Shown: one piece after another, positions 8,734 to 16,629 of the stretch | Position numbering within the stretch: position 1 is the first letter of the stretch | Layout of the letters: each line of letters begins with the position of its first letter | NCBI GenBank assembly: GCA_039793985.1 | Contig: JBAMMC010000023.1 | Span: forward strand, 1-40,631 | From: ARK-14 sp002899805 | GTDB lineage: Archaea > Thermoproteota > Thermoprotei_A > Sulfolobales > Fervidicoccaceae | Direction of reading: 5' to 3' | Length of the DNA: 40,631 nucleotides | The notes under the pieces: model-generated | Database searches by the model: none | Told to the model about the DNA's origin: nothing | The model's input: the letters and a program-made list of their open reading frames with translations, nothing else | Program-made: the position numbers and the translations under genes

Positions 8734-8904
8734 TTGGCTGAAATCCACAAGCTATACGATTTTGATTATAAAACGGGTAAAATCAAACTGAAAAATAGAA
8801 AGTGCCCTAGATGCGGAGGAGTGATGGGCTTCCACAAAGAGCCTGTAGCTCGGTGGTATTGTGGAGCATGTGGCTACACCGAATTCTCGACGGCAGAAAA
8901 GTGA
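8734..8904 (+). CDS. rps27ae: Small ribosomal subunit protein eS31 (S27ae)
   Basis: This 56-residue zinc-ribbon protein is easily missed because it is short and starts with TTG. It reads MAEIHKLYDFDYKTGKIKLK and then carries CPRC (Cys24, Cys27) and CGAC (Cys43, Cys46), ending GYTEFSTAEK. The nearby ATG at 8727 is out of frame and hits a stop after four codons, so TTG at 8734 is the start. It begins three bases after the eS24 stop. Its stop TGA overlaps the GTG start of Kae1, an arrangement that suggests coupling. Confidence 0.95.
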   Translation: MAEIHKLYDFDYKTGKIKLKNRKCPRCGGVMGFHKEPVARWYCGACGYTEFSTAEK

Positions 8905-9905
8905 GAGTTCTGGGTATAGAGTCAACCGCACATACCCTCGGCATTGGTATAGCTCAAAATTTTCCTCCTTATATCCTAGCTAATGAAAGATCCAAATATG
9001 AACCAGTAACGGGTGGAATACATCCTAGAGAAGCATCTAGGAGCCACGCAGAGAATTTAGGCACAGTCCTGAAGAAGGCACTGACTAAGGCCAATATCAC
9101 CATAGACGAAATAGATGCCATTGCCGTGGCTCTTGGACCTGGCATGGGCCCCTGCCTCAGAGTAGGAGCTACTGCTGCTAGAGCTTTAGCAACTTACTAT
9201 AACAAGACCCTTATCCCCGTCAACCACGGTATCGCTCATATAGAAATCGGAAACCTCCTTTCTGGTTTTGAAGATCCCCTTATCATTTATGTCTCTGGCG
9301 GGAATACAAGCATTATAGCATACAAATATGGAAGATATAGAGTTTTTGGCGAGACTCAAGATATAGCATTAGGTAATTTAAGAGATGTCTTCTCAAGAGA
9401 AGCAGGAATCGCCCCTCCTTACATAGTGAATGGTTCACATGTGATAGATCTCTGCGCACAAAGGTCTGAAAGTAAAGAGGTTTTGGATCTCCCATATATT
9501 GTGAAGGGCCAAGATGTCTCTTATGCAGGATTGCTAACCTCAGCACTGAAAAAGCTGAAAGAGGGATATAAGCTAGAGGACGTCTGCTATTCCGTAGTAG
9601 AGATTAGCTTCTCAATGATCACCGAAGTGGCAGAGAGAGGATTGGCACATACGAGAAAGAGTGAAGTCCTTTTAACTGGTGGAGTCTCAGCTAGCCAGCT
9701 TTTAGACGAAAAGGTTAAGAAAATGGCGGAAAGTCATGGAGTAAAATACTACAATGTACCCCCTGCCTATGCTGGCGATAATGGAGCAATGATTGCTTGG
9801 ACTGGAGTATTAGCATATTTGAGTGGAGTACGTATGAACCCACAGGAAGCCCGGATCGATCAGAGGTGGAGAATAGAAGAAGTTGATGTGCCATGGAGAG
9901 GTTAA
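8901..9905 (+). CDS. kae1: KEOPS tRNA threonylcarbamoyladenosine synthase subunit Kae1
   Basis: Kae1 is the catalytic ASKHA-fold subunit of KEOPS. It transfers the threonylcarbamoyl group to A37 of ANN-decoding tRNAs. Starting at the GTG at 8901, the 334-residue product begins VRVLGIESTAHTLGIGIA, exactly where the family begins. It has GPGMGPCLRVG, the metal-binding HGIAH (His109 and His113), YVSGGNT and the C-terminal GDNGAMIAWTG. Reading further upstream in this frame only adds residues over the S27ae gene, so that extension is rejected. The stop overlaps the Bud32 start by 13 bases. Kae1 and Bud32 are separate proteins here, not fused as in some euryarchaea. Confidence 0.97.
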   Translation: MRVLGIESTAHTLGIGIAQNFPPYILANERSKYEPVTGGIHPREASRSHAENLGTVLKKALTKANITIDEIDAIAVALGPGMGPCLRVGATAARALATYYNKTLIPVNHGIAHIEIGNLLSGFEDPLIIYVSGGNTSIIAYKYGRYRVFGETQDIALGNLRDVFSREAGIAPPYIVNGSHVIDLCAQRSESKEVLDLPYIVKGQDVSYAGLLTSALKKLKEGYKLEDVCYSVVEISFSMITEVAERGLAHTRKSEVLLTGGVSASQLLDEKVKKMAESHGVKYYNVPPAYAGDNGAMIAWTGVLAYLSGVRMNPQEARIDQRWRIEEVDVPWRG

Positions 9906-10555
9906 AAAAATCGCTTTTTCCTCTTTCTTGGGGGGCAGAATCGAATTTATATTCTGGAGTCTATTTGGGGCATAAGGTTGTTATCAAAGAGAGAATAAAG
10001 AAACCTTACATGAACCCTAAGCTAGCTGAAAAGCTCATAAGAGAAAGAACGCTTGCTGAGGCAAAGATACTTTGGGAAGCAAACTCTCTTGGGGTGAAAG
10101 CCCCACTTCCTCTGAAAATTGATCCAGAGAGAGGAGTTATAATAATGAGCTATATTGAAGGAGAACTTTTGAGAGACATGATCTATAGAGAAGGGTTTAG
10201 CCTCAAAGTGAAGAACATAATGGAAGAGATGGGAAGATCAATCGCGATTCTCCACAATTCTCATATCATACATGGAGATCTTACGACTTCTAACGTTATA
10301 TATCAGTACCAAACGAAAAATCTATACCTCATAGACTTTGGGCTCAGCTTTCACTCGAAGAGATCAGAAGACAAAGCTACAGACATAAGGGTTCTTGAAA
10401 GAGCGGTAGAGAGTACCCACCCCGAGTATAAAAATGAACTAATGAGCTCCTTTCTTTCTTCATATTTCGAAAAAGTAAATGAGAGAGATCTTATATGGGA
10501 AAGCCTTGAAGATATTAGGTTGAGAGGTAGATACATAAAAGAGAGGCAAGCGTAA
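9893..10555 (+). CDS. bud32: KEOPS atypical kinase/ATPase Bud32
   Basis: Bud32 is the small atypical protein kinase of KEOPS that acts as an ATPase supporting Kae1. The 220-residue product has the compact glycine-rich loop GAESNLYSG at 14-22, the ATP-binding Lys32 in VVIKERIKKPY, catalytic HGDLTTSN with Asp129, and the DFG motif at 148-150. It ends in the basic RLRGRYIKERQA tail that the family uses for tRNA contact. It overlaps kae1 by 13 bases. Confidence 0.97.
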   Translation: MERLKKSLFPLSWGAESNLYSGVYLGHKVVIKERIKKPYMNPKLAEKLIRERTLAEAKILWEANSLGVKAPLPLKIDPERGVIIMSYIEGELLRDMIYREGFSLKVKNIMEEMGRSIAILHNSHIIHGDLTTSNVIYQYQTKNLYLIDFGLSFHSKRSEDKATDIRVLERAVESTHPEYKNELMSSFLSSYFEKVNERDLIWESLEDIRLRGRYIKERQA

Positions 10556-10557
10556 TA

Positions 10558-11136
10558 ATGAAGCTATTTGTATTAACTCATAATCCATCTAAGTTGAAGG
10601 AAATAAGCGAGATTCTGAAAGAATATGGAATAGAAGTATTACATATGGAGGGAGAAAAGAGGGAAATTCAGTCCGATAATATCGAAGAGATAGCTCTCAA
10701 TGCTGCGAAAGATGCTTGCAGTTCCCAATCTGTTCCGATTGTAGTTGATGATACAGCCCTTTACATTGAAACGCTGAATGGTTTCCCAGGTCCATATGCA
10801 GAATATGTCTACAGAACTATTGGCCTCAGAGGAATTCTCAAGCTATTGGAAAAGGAGGAAAATAGAAAAGCATGGTTCGCCACTGCTGTTGTTTATTGTG
10901 ATGGAAATATTGTAAAGATATTCAAAGGAATTCTCGAAGGAAGTATTGCTGAAGAAATCAGAGGAAATTACGGATTCGGATTCGATCCAATTTTCATTCC
11001 CATCGGACAGAAAAAAACTTTAGCAGAAATGCTACCAGAGGAAAAAAACAAAATCAGCCATAGAAGCAAAGCTTTCAGAGAACTTGCTCAATGGCTTGTT
11101 TCCGAAAAAACAAAGCTAAATAAATCTCAATCGTAG
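10558..11136 (+). CDS. XTP/dITP pyrophosphatase (RdgB/HAM1 family)
   Basis: This 192-residue enzyme would hydrolyse non-canonical purine nucleoside triphosphates (XTP, dITP) to monophosphates and keep them out of nucleic acids. It carries the opening THNPSKLKE, the substrate site VVDDTALYIETLNGFPGPYAEYV, GFGFDPIFIP and the terminal SHRSKAF. The length is typical. The ATG lies two bases after the Bud32 stop, so it is probably the last gene of this operon. Confidence 0.95.
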   Translation: MKLFVLTHNPSKLKEISEILKEYGIEVLHMEGEKREIQSDNIEEIALNAAKDACSSQSVPIVVDDTALYIETLNGFPGPYAEYVYRTIGLRGILKLLEKEENRKAWFATAVVYCDGNIVKIFKGILEGSIAEEIRGNYGFGFDPIFIPIGQKKTLAEMLPEEKNKISHRSKAFRELAQWLVSEKTKLNKSQS

Positions 11137-11173
11137 ATTTTGAATCATATATAATCAAGTTTTCCAACAAATA

Positions 11174-11239
11174 TAGCTGTGATGTGGGAAACCTCATGCC
11201 TGACCGAGAGGAATGATGAGGGTCTTGAGTGCTGAGCTA
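11174..11239 (+). ncRNA. C/D box sRNA (2'-O-methylation guide)
   Basis: C/D box sRNAs guide fibrillarin to 2'-O-methylate rRNA or tRNA. All elements are present in order: C box GTGATGT at 11179-11185, a 14-base guide, D' box CTGA at 11200-11203, spacer, C' box ATGATGA at 11213-11219, a 12-base guide GGGTCTTGAGTG, and D box CTGA at 11232-11235. The termini TAGC (11174-11177) and GCTA (11236-11239) pair. They leave a three-base bulge before the GA of the C box, as a kink-turn requires. The D'/C' spacer can close as CC-GAGA-GG, a GNRA-type loop, again followed by a three-base bulge. Targets are not identified. The 3' end touches the stop codon of the convergent transporter. Confidence 0.85.
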
Positions 11240-12715
11240 CTTTACAGGCATTATGCCCATCTGTACATATAATAAGAAGAAAGCAATCGCAAATGTAAGA
11301 GCAGATATCGGTACCCCTATTTTTATCCACTGTAACATGGAAATTTTACCGACCTCTTCTCCTCTCTTTCTAGCCTTCTCCATATAACCAGCCATTACAA
11401 TGTTCGCTGTTGATCCAATGACTGTAGCATTGCCCCAGTATGTTCCAGCTATCAAAGATATCCACCAGATAGGAAAAGTATTGATTGTACCAACAAGGGA
11501 ATTCACTATTGGTATTGCTATTGAAACTGCTAATACATTATCCATAACCGATGTGATACTTCCGACAATCCCTCCTATCAATAACATAACATAAACAATG
11601 TTTCCCCTAGTAATTTGTTCGACTTTTCCAGCAATTAGGTTAGAAATGCCAGTATATTGAAGAGTACCTACGCTTGAGAATAGGAGCAAAAAATAAACTA
11701 ATGTCCACCAATCAACTCTCCTCTCTACTATTTCTACAGCTTTTTCACGTTCTATGAAAAGCGAGATTCCAGCTCCTATCATAGCTGTACCTAGTAGCAA
11801 TGAATTGGTAGGAAGGTTCAGGGCACTCTCTATATGATGGTGAAGCACTAAACCTATAATAACTCCCAAAAATAAAGCAACAGGCGTGTTCAGAGTTTTA
11901 TCATATCTTGAAGATTTCCATAGCTCTCTAAGTTCTTCTTCCTTATGCTTTTTTGCTGCTGCCGTTTCCTTTTCTTTCCTCAAATATAGCTCAGCAATCA
12001 TTACAATAACAATTACGCTAATCAAAGCTATCGGAAATGACCATCTAATGAAATCAAAGAACGTTAGACCTGCTCTGAAAGCTATTAGAACCCCGATAGG
12101 ATTCCCTACCACAGTAGCACTGCTTCCTATATTTGTTGTAAAAACTTCGAATATAGCTATTGGAAGGGGATCAATATTATAGTAGCGACAAACTCTCATA
12201 GTGAGCGCCAGTGTTATAAGAATACTTGTGACTTCATCTACAAGAGATGCCAAAATAAAAGAGATAAGCAATATTGCAGCGATGACATAGGTAGGTCTAT
12301 TTATGAATGTGTATATCATTCTCGCCGTCATCCAATCGAAAAACTTTCTCTCTTCGAGAAAGCCGATAACCACCATCATTGAAATGAGAAAAGCTATCAC
12401 GTCAATATTTGAAAACATAACAAAATGAGCTATATCAATTACATTTGTAAAAAGAAGAAGAGCAACACCAGTAAAAGCAAAAGCTACTCTAAACTCCCAG
12501 AAAGCAAACGATCCTCCTATGAATATGCTGAGAGCTGTTACGCTGATGATTTGTTTTGGAGTTAACCCAAGAATGAAAGCAAGCGCTGCTATTAAAGCGA
12601 TCGATGAAAGTAGTCCAAAAATTCTAGCCCTCACCGAAGCCATGAATCTCAGCTCTCCATAGCGTATATGCCATTCAATTGCTATTAATTCGTGATTAAT
12701 ATAAAAGGTTTTCAT
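11237..12715 (-). CDS. NhaD/ArsB-type (SLC13-like) ion transporter
   Basis: This 492-residue polytopic membrane protein has about eleven hydrophobic segments. Two inverted half-motifs mark the ion-transporter superfamily that contains NhaD, ArsB and SLC13 carriers: LVDEVTSIL with NIGSSATVVGNPIGVLIA in the first half, and SVMDNVLAVSIAIPI with YWGNATVIGSTANIVM in the second. A Na+/H+ antiporter role is the most likely, but substrate cannot be told apart from arsenite or dicarboxylate by eye. The start is uncertain. The ATG at 12715 has no ribosome site, while an ATG at 12643 (giving MASVRARIFGLL, 468 residues) has GGAG upstream and sits better before the first membrane helix. It is a single gene between the sRNA and tRNA-Ile. 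Confidence 0.85.
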   Translation of the reverse strand: MKTFYINHELIAIEWHIRYGELRFMASVRARIFGLLSSIALIAALAFILGLTPKQIISVTALSIFIGGSFAFWEFRVAFAFTGVALLLFTNVIDIAHFVMFSNIDVIAFLISMMVVIGFLEERKFFDWMTARMIYTFINRPTYVIAAILLISFILASLVDEVTSILITLALTMRVCRYYNIDPLPIAIFEVFTTNIGSSATVVGNPIGVLIAFRAGLTFFDFIRWSFPIALISVIVIVMIAELYLRKEKETAAAKKHKEEELRELWKSSRYDKTLNTPVALFLGVIIGLVLHHHIESALNLPTNSLLLGTAMIGAGISLFIEREKAVEIVERRVDWWTLVYFLLLFSSVGTLQYTGISNLIAGKVEQITRGNIVYVMLLIGGIVGSITSVMDNVLAVSIAIPIVNSLVGTINTFPIWWISLIAGTYWGNATVIGSTANIVMAGYMEKARKRGEEVGKISMLQWIKIGVPISALTFAIAFFLLYVQMGIMPVK

Positions 12716-12766
12716 TTAAAAAAATAATATTTAAAAAAGAATCCCATAACTATAAAAATTTCTTAG

Positions 12767-12841
12767 TGGGCCCGCGGGGATTCGAACCCCGGACCTCCCG
12801 GTTATCAGCCGGGCGCTCCAACCAGGCTGAGCTACGGGCCC
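12767..12841 (-). tRNA. tRNA-Ile (anticodon GAT)
   Basis: A 75-base cloverleaf. The acceptor stem pairs GGGCCCG with CGGGCCC. The D arm is GCTC/GAGC, the anticodon stem is CCCGG/CCGGG around loop CTGATAA with anticodon GAT, and the T arm is CGGGG-TTCGAAT-CCCCG. The discriminator is A and the CCA end is not encoded. No intron is present. An AT-rich TATA-like stretch (TTTAAAACTTTAA on the minus strand, 12869-12881) lies about 30 bases upstream. Confidence 0.98.
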
Positions 12842-13065
12842 ATAGAGCTCAACCAATATTGAGAAAAATTAAAGTTTTAAAGTTTTTTGAATTCTTTGGT
12901 ATTTTTATGCTTCCAGTTTTAGATATATTTTTATCTTTCTGAGCCGAGCGGTCAAAGCACAATTAAAAGTTTAAATCAACATCTAGCATTCATTTCTCAT
13001 AAAAGGATTTCTATTGTTTTATTGAAAGATTATCTTTTAAGTTAAAAATGAAGAAAATATGAAGG
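12842..13065. other. AT-rich intergenic stretch upstream of tRNA-Ile
   Basis: This part of the 470-base gene-free gap holds the presumed tRNA-Ile promoter near 12869-12881 and otherwise only AT-rich DNA. I see no open reading frame with a ribosome site, no repeat and no RNA motif here. The remaining half of the gap, 13066-13311, is described separately as a structured leader. Confidence 0.5.
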
Positions 13066-13074
13066 TTTATAAGC
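13066..13074 (+). promoter_or_regulatory. Probable TATA box for the UPF0147 leader transcript
   Basis: TTTATAAGC is a strong archaeal TATA match. Initiation about 26 bases downstream, near 13096, would start just before the structured element at 13111-13269 and give the UPF0147 gene a leader of more than 200 bases, unusually long for an archaeon. No start site is demonstrated. Confidence 0.4.
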
Positions 13075-13110
13075 TAAAAGAATTAGTTCTATTTTTATTG
13101 ATGTTCGGTG

Positions 13111-13269
13111 TTGGGGGGTTCATAAGTACATATGGCCTATGACTGTAATTCCAGTATCTATGCCATAAAATATGATTGATGAAAACATAGAACAAAACTC
13201 TGAAATGATAGAGATTTGATAGAAAATCTAAATGTAATGGACCTGATTCCTGAATAGTCGACCCCCCGA
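13111..13269 (+). ncRNA. Candidate structured RNA or cis-regulatory leader upstream of the UPF0147 gene
   Basis: In this AT-rich gap, TTGGGGGGTT (13111-13120) can pair along all ten positions (two G-U) with GACCCCCCGA (13260-13269), enclosing about 140 bases. Inside are two more helices. TATGGC (13131-13136) pairs with GCCATA (13162-13167) around an inner ACTG/CAGT stem with loop TAATTC. AGATTT (13212-13217) pairs with AAATCT (13224-13229) around loop GATAGA. The closing helix plus two hairpins looks like a multibranched RNA. It lies between a TATA box at 13066 and a strong ribosome site at 13297. It matches no RNA family I recognise, and the assignment rests on pairing alone. Confidence 0.4.
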
Positions 13270-13311
13270 AATGCTCTTGTAAAATATCCCTGAAAAGGAG
13301 GTGGGTGTAAA

Positions 13312-13578
13312 ATGACAGCTCAGGATAATGAAGAAAAAATAAAAACAGCCATCATGATGCTTACAAGAATAGTTAATGATGCAAGCGTTCCTAGAAATAT
13401 CCGAAGAGTTGCAACTGAAGCCATCAATCAGCTCAATGTTAAGAACTTAAGTGCGGGTGTTAGAGCAGCAAATGCTATACATGTTTTGGATGAAATAAGC
13501 CAGGATCCAAATATGCCTGTTCACACGAGGATAGCAATATGGAACATAGTAAGTCTGCTCGAGAATATCAGAGATTGA
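13312..13578 (+). CDS. UPF0147 family protein
   Basis: This 88-residue, mostly helical protein matches the archaeal UPF0147 family: EKIKTAIMMLTRIVNDASVPRNIRRVATEAINQL, then VRAANAIHVLDEISQDPNMPVHTRIAIWNIVSLLENI. The two halves resemble each other (VPRNIRR against MPVHTRI), as in a helical repeat. The function is unknown. A very good ribosome site, GGAGGTG at 13297-13303, lies eight bases before the ATG, and a long, possibly structured leader precedes it. It converges on etfA. Confidence 0.92.
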   Translation: MTAQDNEEKIKTAIMMLTRIVNDASVPRNIRRVATEAINQLNVKNLSAGVRAANAIHVLDEISQDPNMPVHTRIAIWNIVSLLENIRD

Positions 13579-13598
13579 AAAATAACGTTGGATAAAAG

Positions 13599-14594
13599 TT
13601 AAGGCTTCTGTGATTTGAGTTTCTTGATTTCTTCGATTAATTTAGGAATGACCTCATAGAGATCTCCAACTATCATGTAGTCGCTATATTCACCAATAGG
13701 CGCTGATGGGTCAATATTTATCGATATTACAGTTCCACTATCTTTCATCCCCACGACATGTTGTGGACTACCAGAAATCCCTATCGCTATATATACTTTG
13801 GGTTTTACAATATTTCCACTGAAGCCAACTTGGTGATCTCTAGATATCCAATCATCATCGACAAGAGGTCTGGAAGCACCTACAGTTGCACCGAGTAGCG
13901 AAGCAAGTTCTCTTATCATTTCCAAATCCTCTTTTTTCTTCAGTCCTCTTCCGGCAGAAATAATTAATTCAGCCTCAGAAATGTTCACTTTTTCTCTCTC
14001 CATCTTTCTTAAGACTCTGTAGCCTGTTTCACCAATTTCATCCATTTCGACATCGATTACTTCTCCTTTCCGTGATTGGTCTCTATCAGCTGGTTTAAAT
14101 GTTCTATACCTTACCGTGCTCATGACCGGCTTTGTCTTTGTCAAGATATGAGCAAATATGTTACCCGAGAATGCTGGTCTTACTTGAACTAAGTTTCCCT
14201 TATCATCAATGAAAAGATCCGTACAATCTGCCGTGAGCCCAGTCTTCAAGTAGGCCGAAACTCTTGGAGCTAACGTTCTGCCCGTGTTCGTGGCCCCAAT
14301 GAGAACTGCTTCTGGCTTAGCCTTCTCGATAATCTTTAGCAGAGCACTCTTATGAGCTACAACGTCTAATGTTTTCAGTTTCTCGCTATCGGTCACATAT
14401 ACGATATCTGCCCCTCTATAGATAAGTTCTTGTGCTTTCTCCTTCACTCCGTATCCTGCGAGCGCTGCTAACACTTTAGTCCCTTTCTTATTTGCAAGTT
14501 CCCTCGCTTTTCCCAATAGTTCAAACGTAACTGGATGGATTGTTCCGTTATGAACTTCTGCGTAAACCATAATGCCTTTATACTCTTCACTCAT
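13599..14594 (-). CDS. etfA: Electron transfer flavoprotein alpha subunit
   Basis: This 331-residue subunit is the FAD-binding half of ETF (FixB type). The N-terminal domain starts IMVYAEVHNGTIHPVTFELLGKA. The C-terminal FAD domain has GRGLKKKEDLEMIRELA, GASRPLVDDDW, HQVGFSGNIVKPKVYIAIGISG, QHVVGMKDSGTVISINIDPSAP and D at the end of the usual motif. It would accept electrons from the acyl-CoA dehydrogenase encoded upstream and pass them to FixC/FixX. It follows etfB by ten bases in a minus-strand operon. Confidence 0.96.
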   Translation of the reverse strand: MSEEYKGIMVYAEVHNGTIHPVTFELLGKARELANKKGTKVLAALAGYGVKEKAQELIYRGADIVYVTDSEKLKTLDVVAHKSALLKIIEKAKPEAVLIGATNTGRTLAPRVSAYLKTGLTADCTDLFIDDKGNLVQVRPAFSGNIFAHILTKTKPVMSTVRYRTFKPADRDQSRKGEVIDVEMDEIGETGYRVLRKMEREKVNISEAELIISAGRGLKKKEDLEMIRELASLLGATVGASRPLVDDDWISRDHQVGFSGNIVKPKVYIAIGISGSPQHVVGMKDSGTVISINIDPSAPIGEYSDYMIVGDLYEVIPKLIEEIKKLKSQKP

Positions 14595-14604
14595 AATCCC
14601 ACCA

Positions 14605-15390
14605 TCAAAGGAGCCCTTCTTTCTTCAATATTTCAATTATCTTTTGGATACCTTCTTCTGGTTTCAATATTTGCTTGCTCCTCGTCTTTGGCTTCGGAAC
14701 GATTATCTTTCCGAGCCACGTGGGGGAACCGCTGAATCCGAACTGTTTGATGTCTGCGATATCAGAAAGAAAATCCGCATTCCAGATCTCTATGTTGGCT
14801 TTCCTTGCCTTTAACTTGTCTTTCAAGAGAGGTATTCTTGGTTTTGCTACTTCTTTTGTCACTTGAAGAAGTGCGGGGAGTTTGAGCTCTACTTCATATG
14901 GAGATTCTTGTTCTGTTATGACTCTCACATGGCTCTCTCCTATATCGATAAGCTTACTAACATAGCTAGCGTGAGGAATTCCAAGAATTTCCGCAACTTC
15001 TGGGGGTACTTGAGCTGTATCCCCATCGACACTCTTTTCTCCTGCTATAATAAGATCATAACTTCCAAGTTTTTTAATTCCGCTTGCTAAAGCATAAGCG
15101 GTAGCCAGAGTATCTGCACCGGCAAATCTTCTGTCGGACAGAAGAATCGCCCTATCACATCCTCTCGCTATAGCTTCCCTCAATGCTTCTTGTGCATGAA
15201 GAGGTGCCATGCTCATCACAGTTACCTGCCCACCTACTCTCTCTTTGATTTGAACAGCTGCTTCGATGGCATGGAGATCAAAAGGATTTATCTGGAGTTC
15301 ACTTGATTCTCTGACTATGGTTCCTCTTTCAGTATCGAATTTGGCTTTTTCCATATCTGGGACGGGCTTCATCAACACTACAACGTGCAT
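14605..15390 (-). CDS. etfB: Electron transfer flavoprotein beta subunit
   Basis: This 261-residue subunit pairs with EtfA and holds the AMP or second flavin of ETF (FixA type). It begins MHVVVLMKPVPDMEKAKFD, the family's usual start, and has NPFDLHAIEAA, LIIAGEKSVDGDTAQVPPEVAEILGIPH and a C-terminal extension that contacts EtfA. A GTG 18 bases upstream (15408) would add MIILRS. The ATG at 15390 is preferred because it matches family starts. Flavin load and any bifurcating ability cannot be read with confidence by eye. Confidence 0.95.
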   Translation of the reverse strand: MHVVVLMKPVPDMEKAKFDTERGTIVRESSELQINPFDLHAIEAAVQIKERVGGQVTVMSMAPLHAQEALREAIARGCDRAILLSDRRFAGADTLATAYALASGIKKLGSYDLIIAGEKSVDGDTAQVPPEVAEILGIPHASYVSKLIDIGESHVRVITEQESPYEVELKLPALLQVTKEVAKPRIPLLKDKLKARKANIEIWNADFLSDIADIKQFGFSGSPTWLGKIIVPKPKTRSKQILKPEEGIQKIIEILKKEGLL

Positions 15391-15471
15391 TGAACGCAAA
15401 ATTATCACCCATCAATATATCAGTAGAATAAATATAAACTAATTAAAAAAAATTTTGTTTTTTTATCAAAT

Positions 15472-16620
15472 TTATTTTGCTGTAATGATGTTTCTTGCAA
15501 TTACTAACCTTTGAATCTCAGATGTTCCTTCTCCTATAGTCATTATTTTCGCATCTCTGTGCAACCTTTCAACTGGAAAGTCCCTTGTGTAGCCAGCTCC
15601 GCCTAGAATCTGTATTGCCTTATCCGTTATCTCCAAAGCAGCTTCACTCGAAAACAGTTTAGCTATAGATGCTTGAAGGGTCACCTTTTCTCCACTATCA
15701 GCAAGCCAAGCAGCATAGTAAGTTAGATTCTCAGATGCCTTGATTTTAACATACATATCTGCTAGCATGAATTGTATAGCTTGAAAGTTAATAATAGGCT
15801 GTCCGAACTGGACCCTCTCTTTAGCGTACTTTACTGCTATATCAAAAGCCGACTTTGAAATACCGAGAGATTGCGCAGCTACAGCTATCCTACCTATATC
15901 TAAAGCCTCCATTGCTATTTTGAATCCTTCATTCTCTTTTCCAAGTAGATTTTCTTTAGGAATCTCAACTCCGTCTAAGAATATTTGTGTGGTCGGAGAT
16001 CCCCTGACCCCCATTTTGGACTCTAACTTTCCAATTTTCAACCCAGGACTCCCCTTCTCGACGACAAACGCGCTGATTCCTTTAGCACCTTTTGTAGGGT
16101 CTGTCTTAGCAAAAACCACTATCACATCTGCGATCTTCCCGTTGGTAATGAAGTGCTTTTCTCCTCTCAATATATATCTACCATTCTTCAATTCTGCAAC
16201 TGTCCTGAGCGCAGCTGCATCCGAGCCAGCATATGGCTCAGATAACGCAAAAGCTCCTATTTTATCCTTAGCAAGCATTGGAAGATATTTCTTTTTTTGA
16301 TCATCGTTTCCAGCAAGCATTATGCTGTCAGCTGCCAAAACATGAGCGTCATAAGAGAGAGCAGTAGAAGGGCATGTTTTTGCAATTTCTTCCAGGGCTA
16401 GCGCATAGCTCCTCATATCTAAACCTTGACCACCATATTCCGTTGGGACTCTCAAACCTAGAATTCCGATTTCTCCAAGCCTCTTCAAGTTTTTCTCTAT
16501 TATTGTATAATCTTCTCTTTCATCGGCAATTGAAGCTGTTTGAGAGAACTCTTCAGCAACCTTTTTTGCTATATCTCGAACATCTTTATGAACTTCAGTA
16601 AAATAAGGAAGTTTTTCCAT
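15472..16620 (-). CDS. Acyl-CoA dehydrogenase
   Basis: This 382-residue FAD enzyme of the acyl-CoA dehydrogenase family introduces an alpha-beta double bond into acyl-CoA, or works as a crotonobetainyl/enoyl-CoA reductase, and exchanges electrons with ETF. It shows LRVPTEYGGQGLD, FALSEPYAGSDAAAL, YTRDFPVERLHRDAKIMTIGEGTSEIQ with the candidate base Glu364, and the FAD-contacting RVQFGQPI. GAGGTGG lies before the ATG. Chain-length specificity is not evident. It sits between the CoA-transferase and etfBA, matching a cai-like or beta-oxidation module. Confidence 0.95.
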   Translation of the reverse strand: MEKLPYFTEVHKDVRDIAKKVAEEFSQTASIADEREDYTIIEKNLKRLGEIGILGLRVPTEYGGQGLDMRSYALALEEIAKTCPSTALSYDAHVLAADSIMLAGNDDQKKKYLPMLAKDKIGAFALSEPYAGSDAAALRTVAELKNGRYILRGEKHFITNGKIADVIVVFAKTDPTKGAKGISAFVVEKGSPGLKIGKLESKMGVRGSPTTQIFLDGVEIPKENLLGKENEGFKIAMEALDIGRIAVAAQSLGISKSAFDIAVKYAKERVQFGQPIINFQAIQFMLADMYVKIKASENLTYYAAWLADSGEKVTLQASIAKLFSSEAALEITDKAIQILGGAGYTRDFPVERLHRDAKIMTIGEGTSEIQRLVIARNIITAK

Positions 16621-16629
16621 TTTTCCACC

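Noticed and set aside
8811..8900. Longer N-terminus for Kae1 starting at ATG 8811
   Set aside because: The added residues lie antiphase over the S27ae gene and do not resemble Kae1. The family starts at RVLGIEST.
13168..13250. A possible C/D box sRNA (TTGATGA ... CTGA ... ATGATAG ... CTGA) inside the UPF0147 leader
   Set aside because: The C box lacks the purine, the guide lengths are about 17 and 30 bases, and no terminal stem or kink-turn bulge can be formed. The hairpin-based structure explains the region better.
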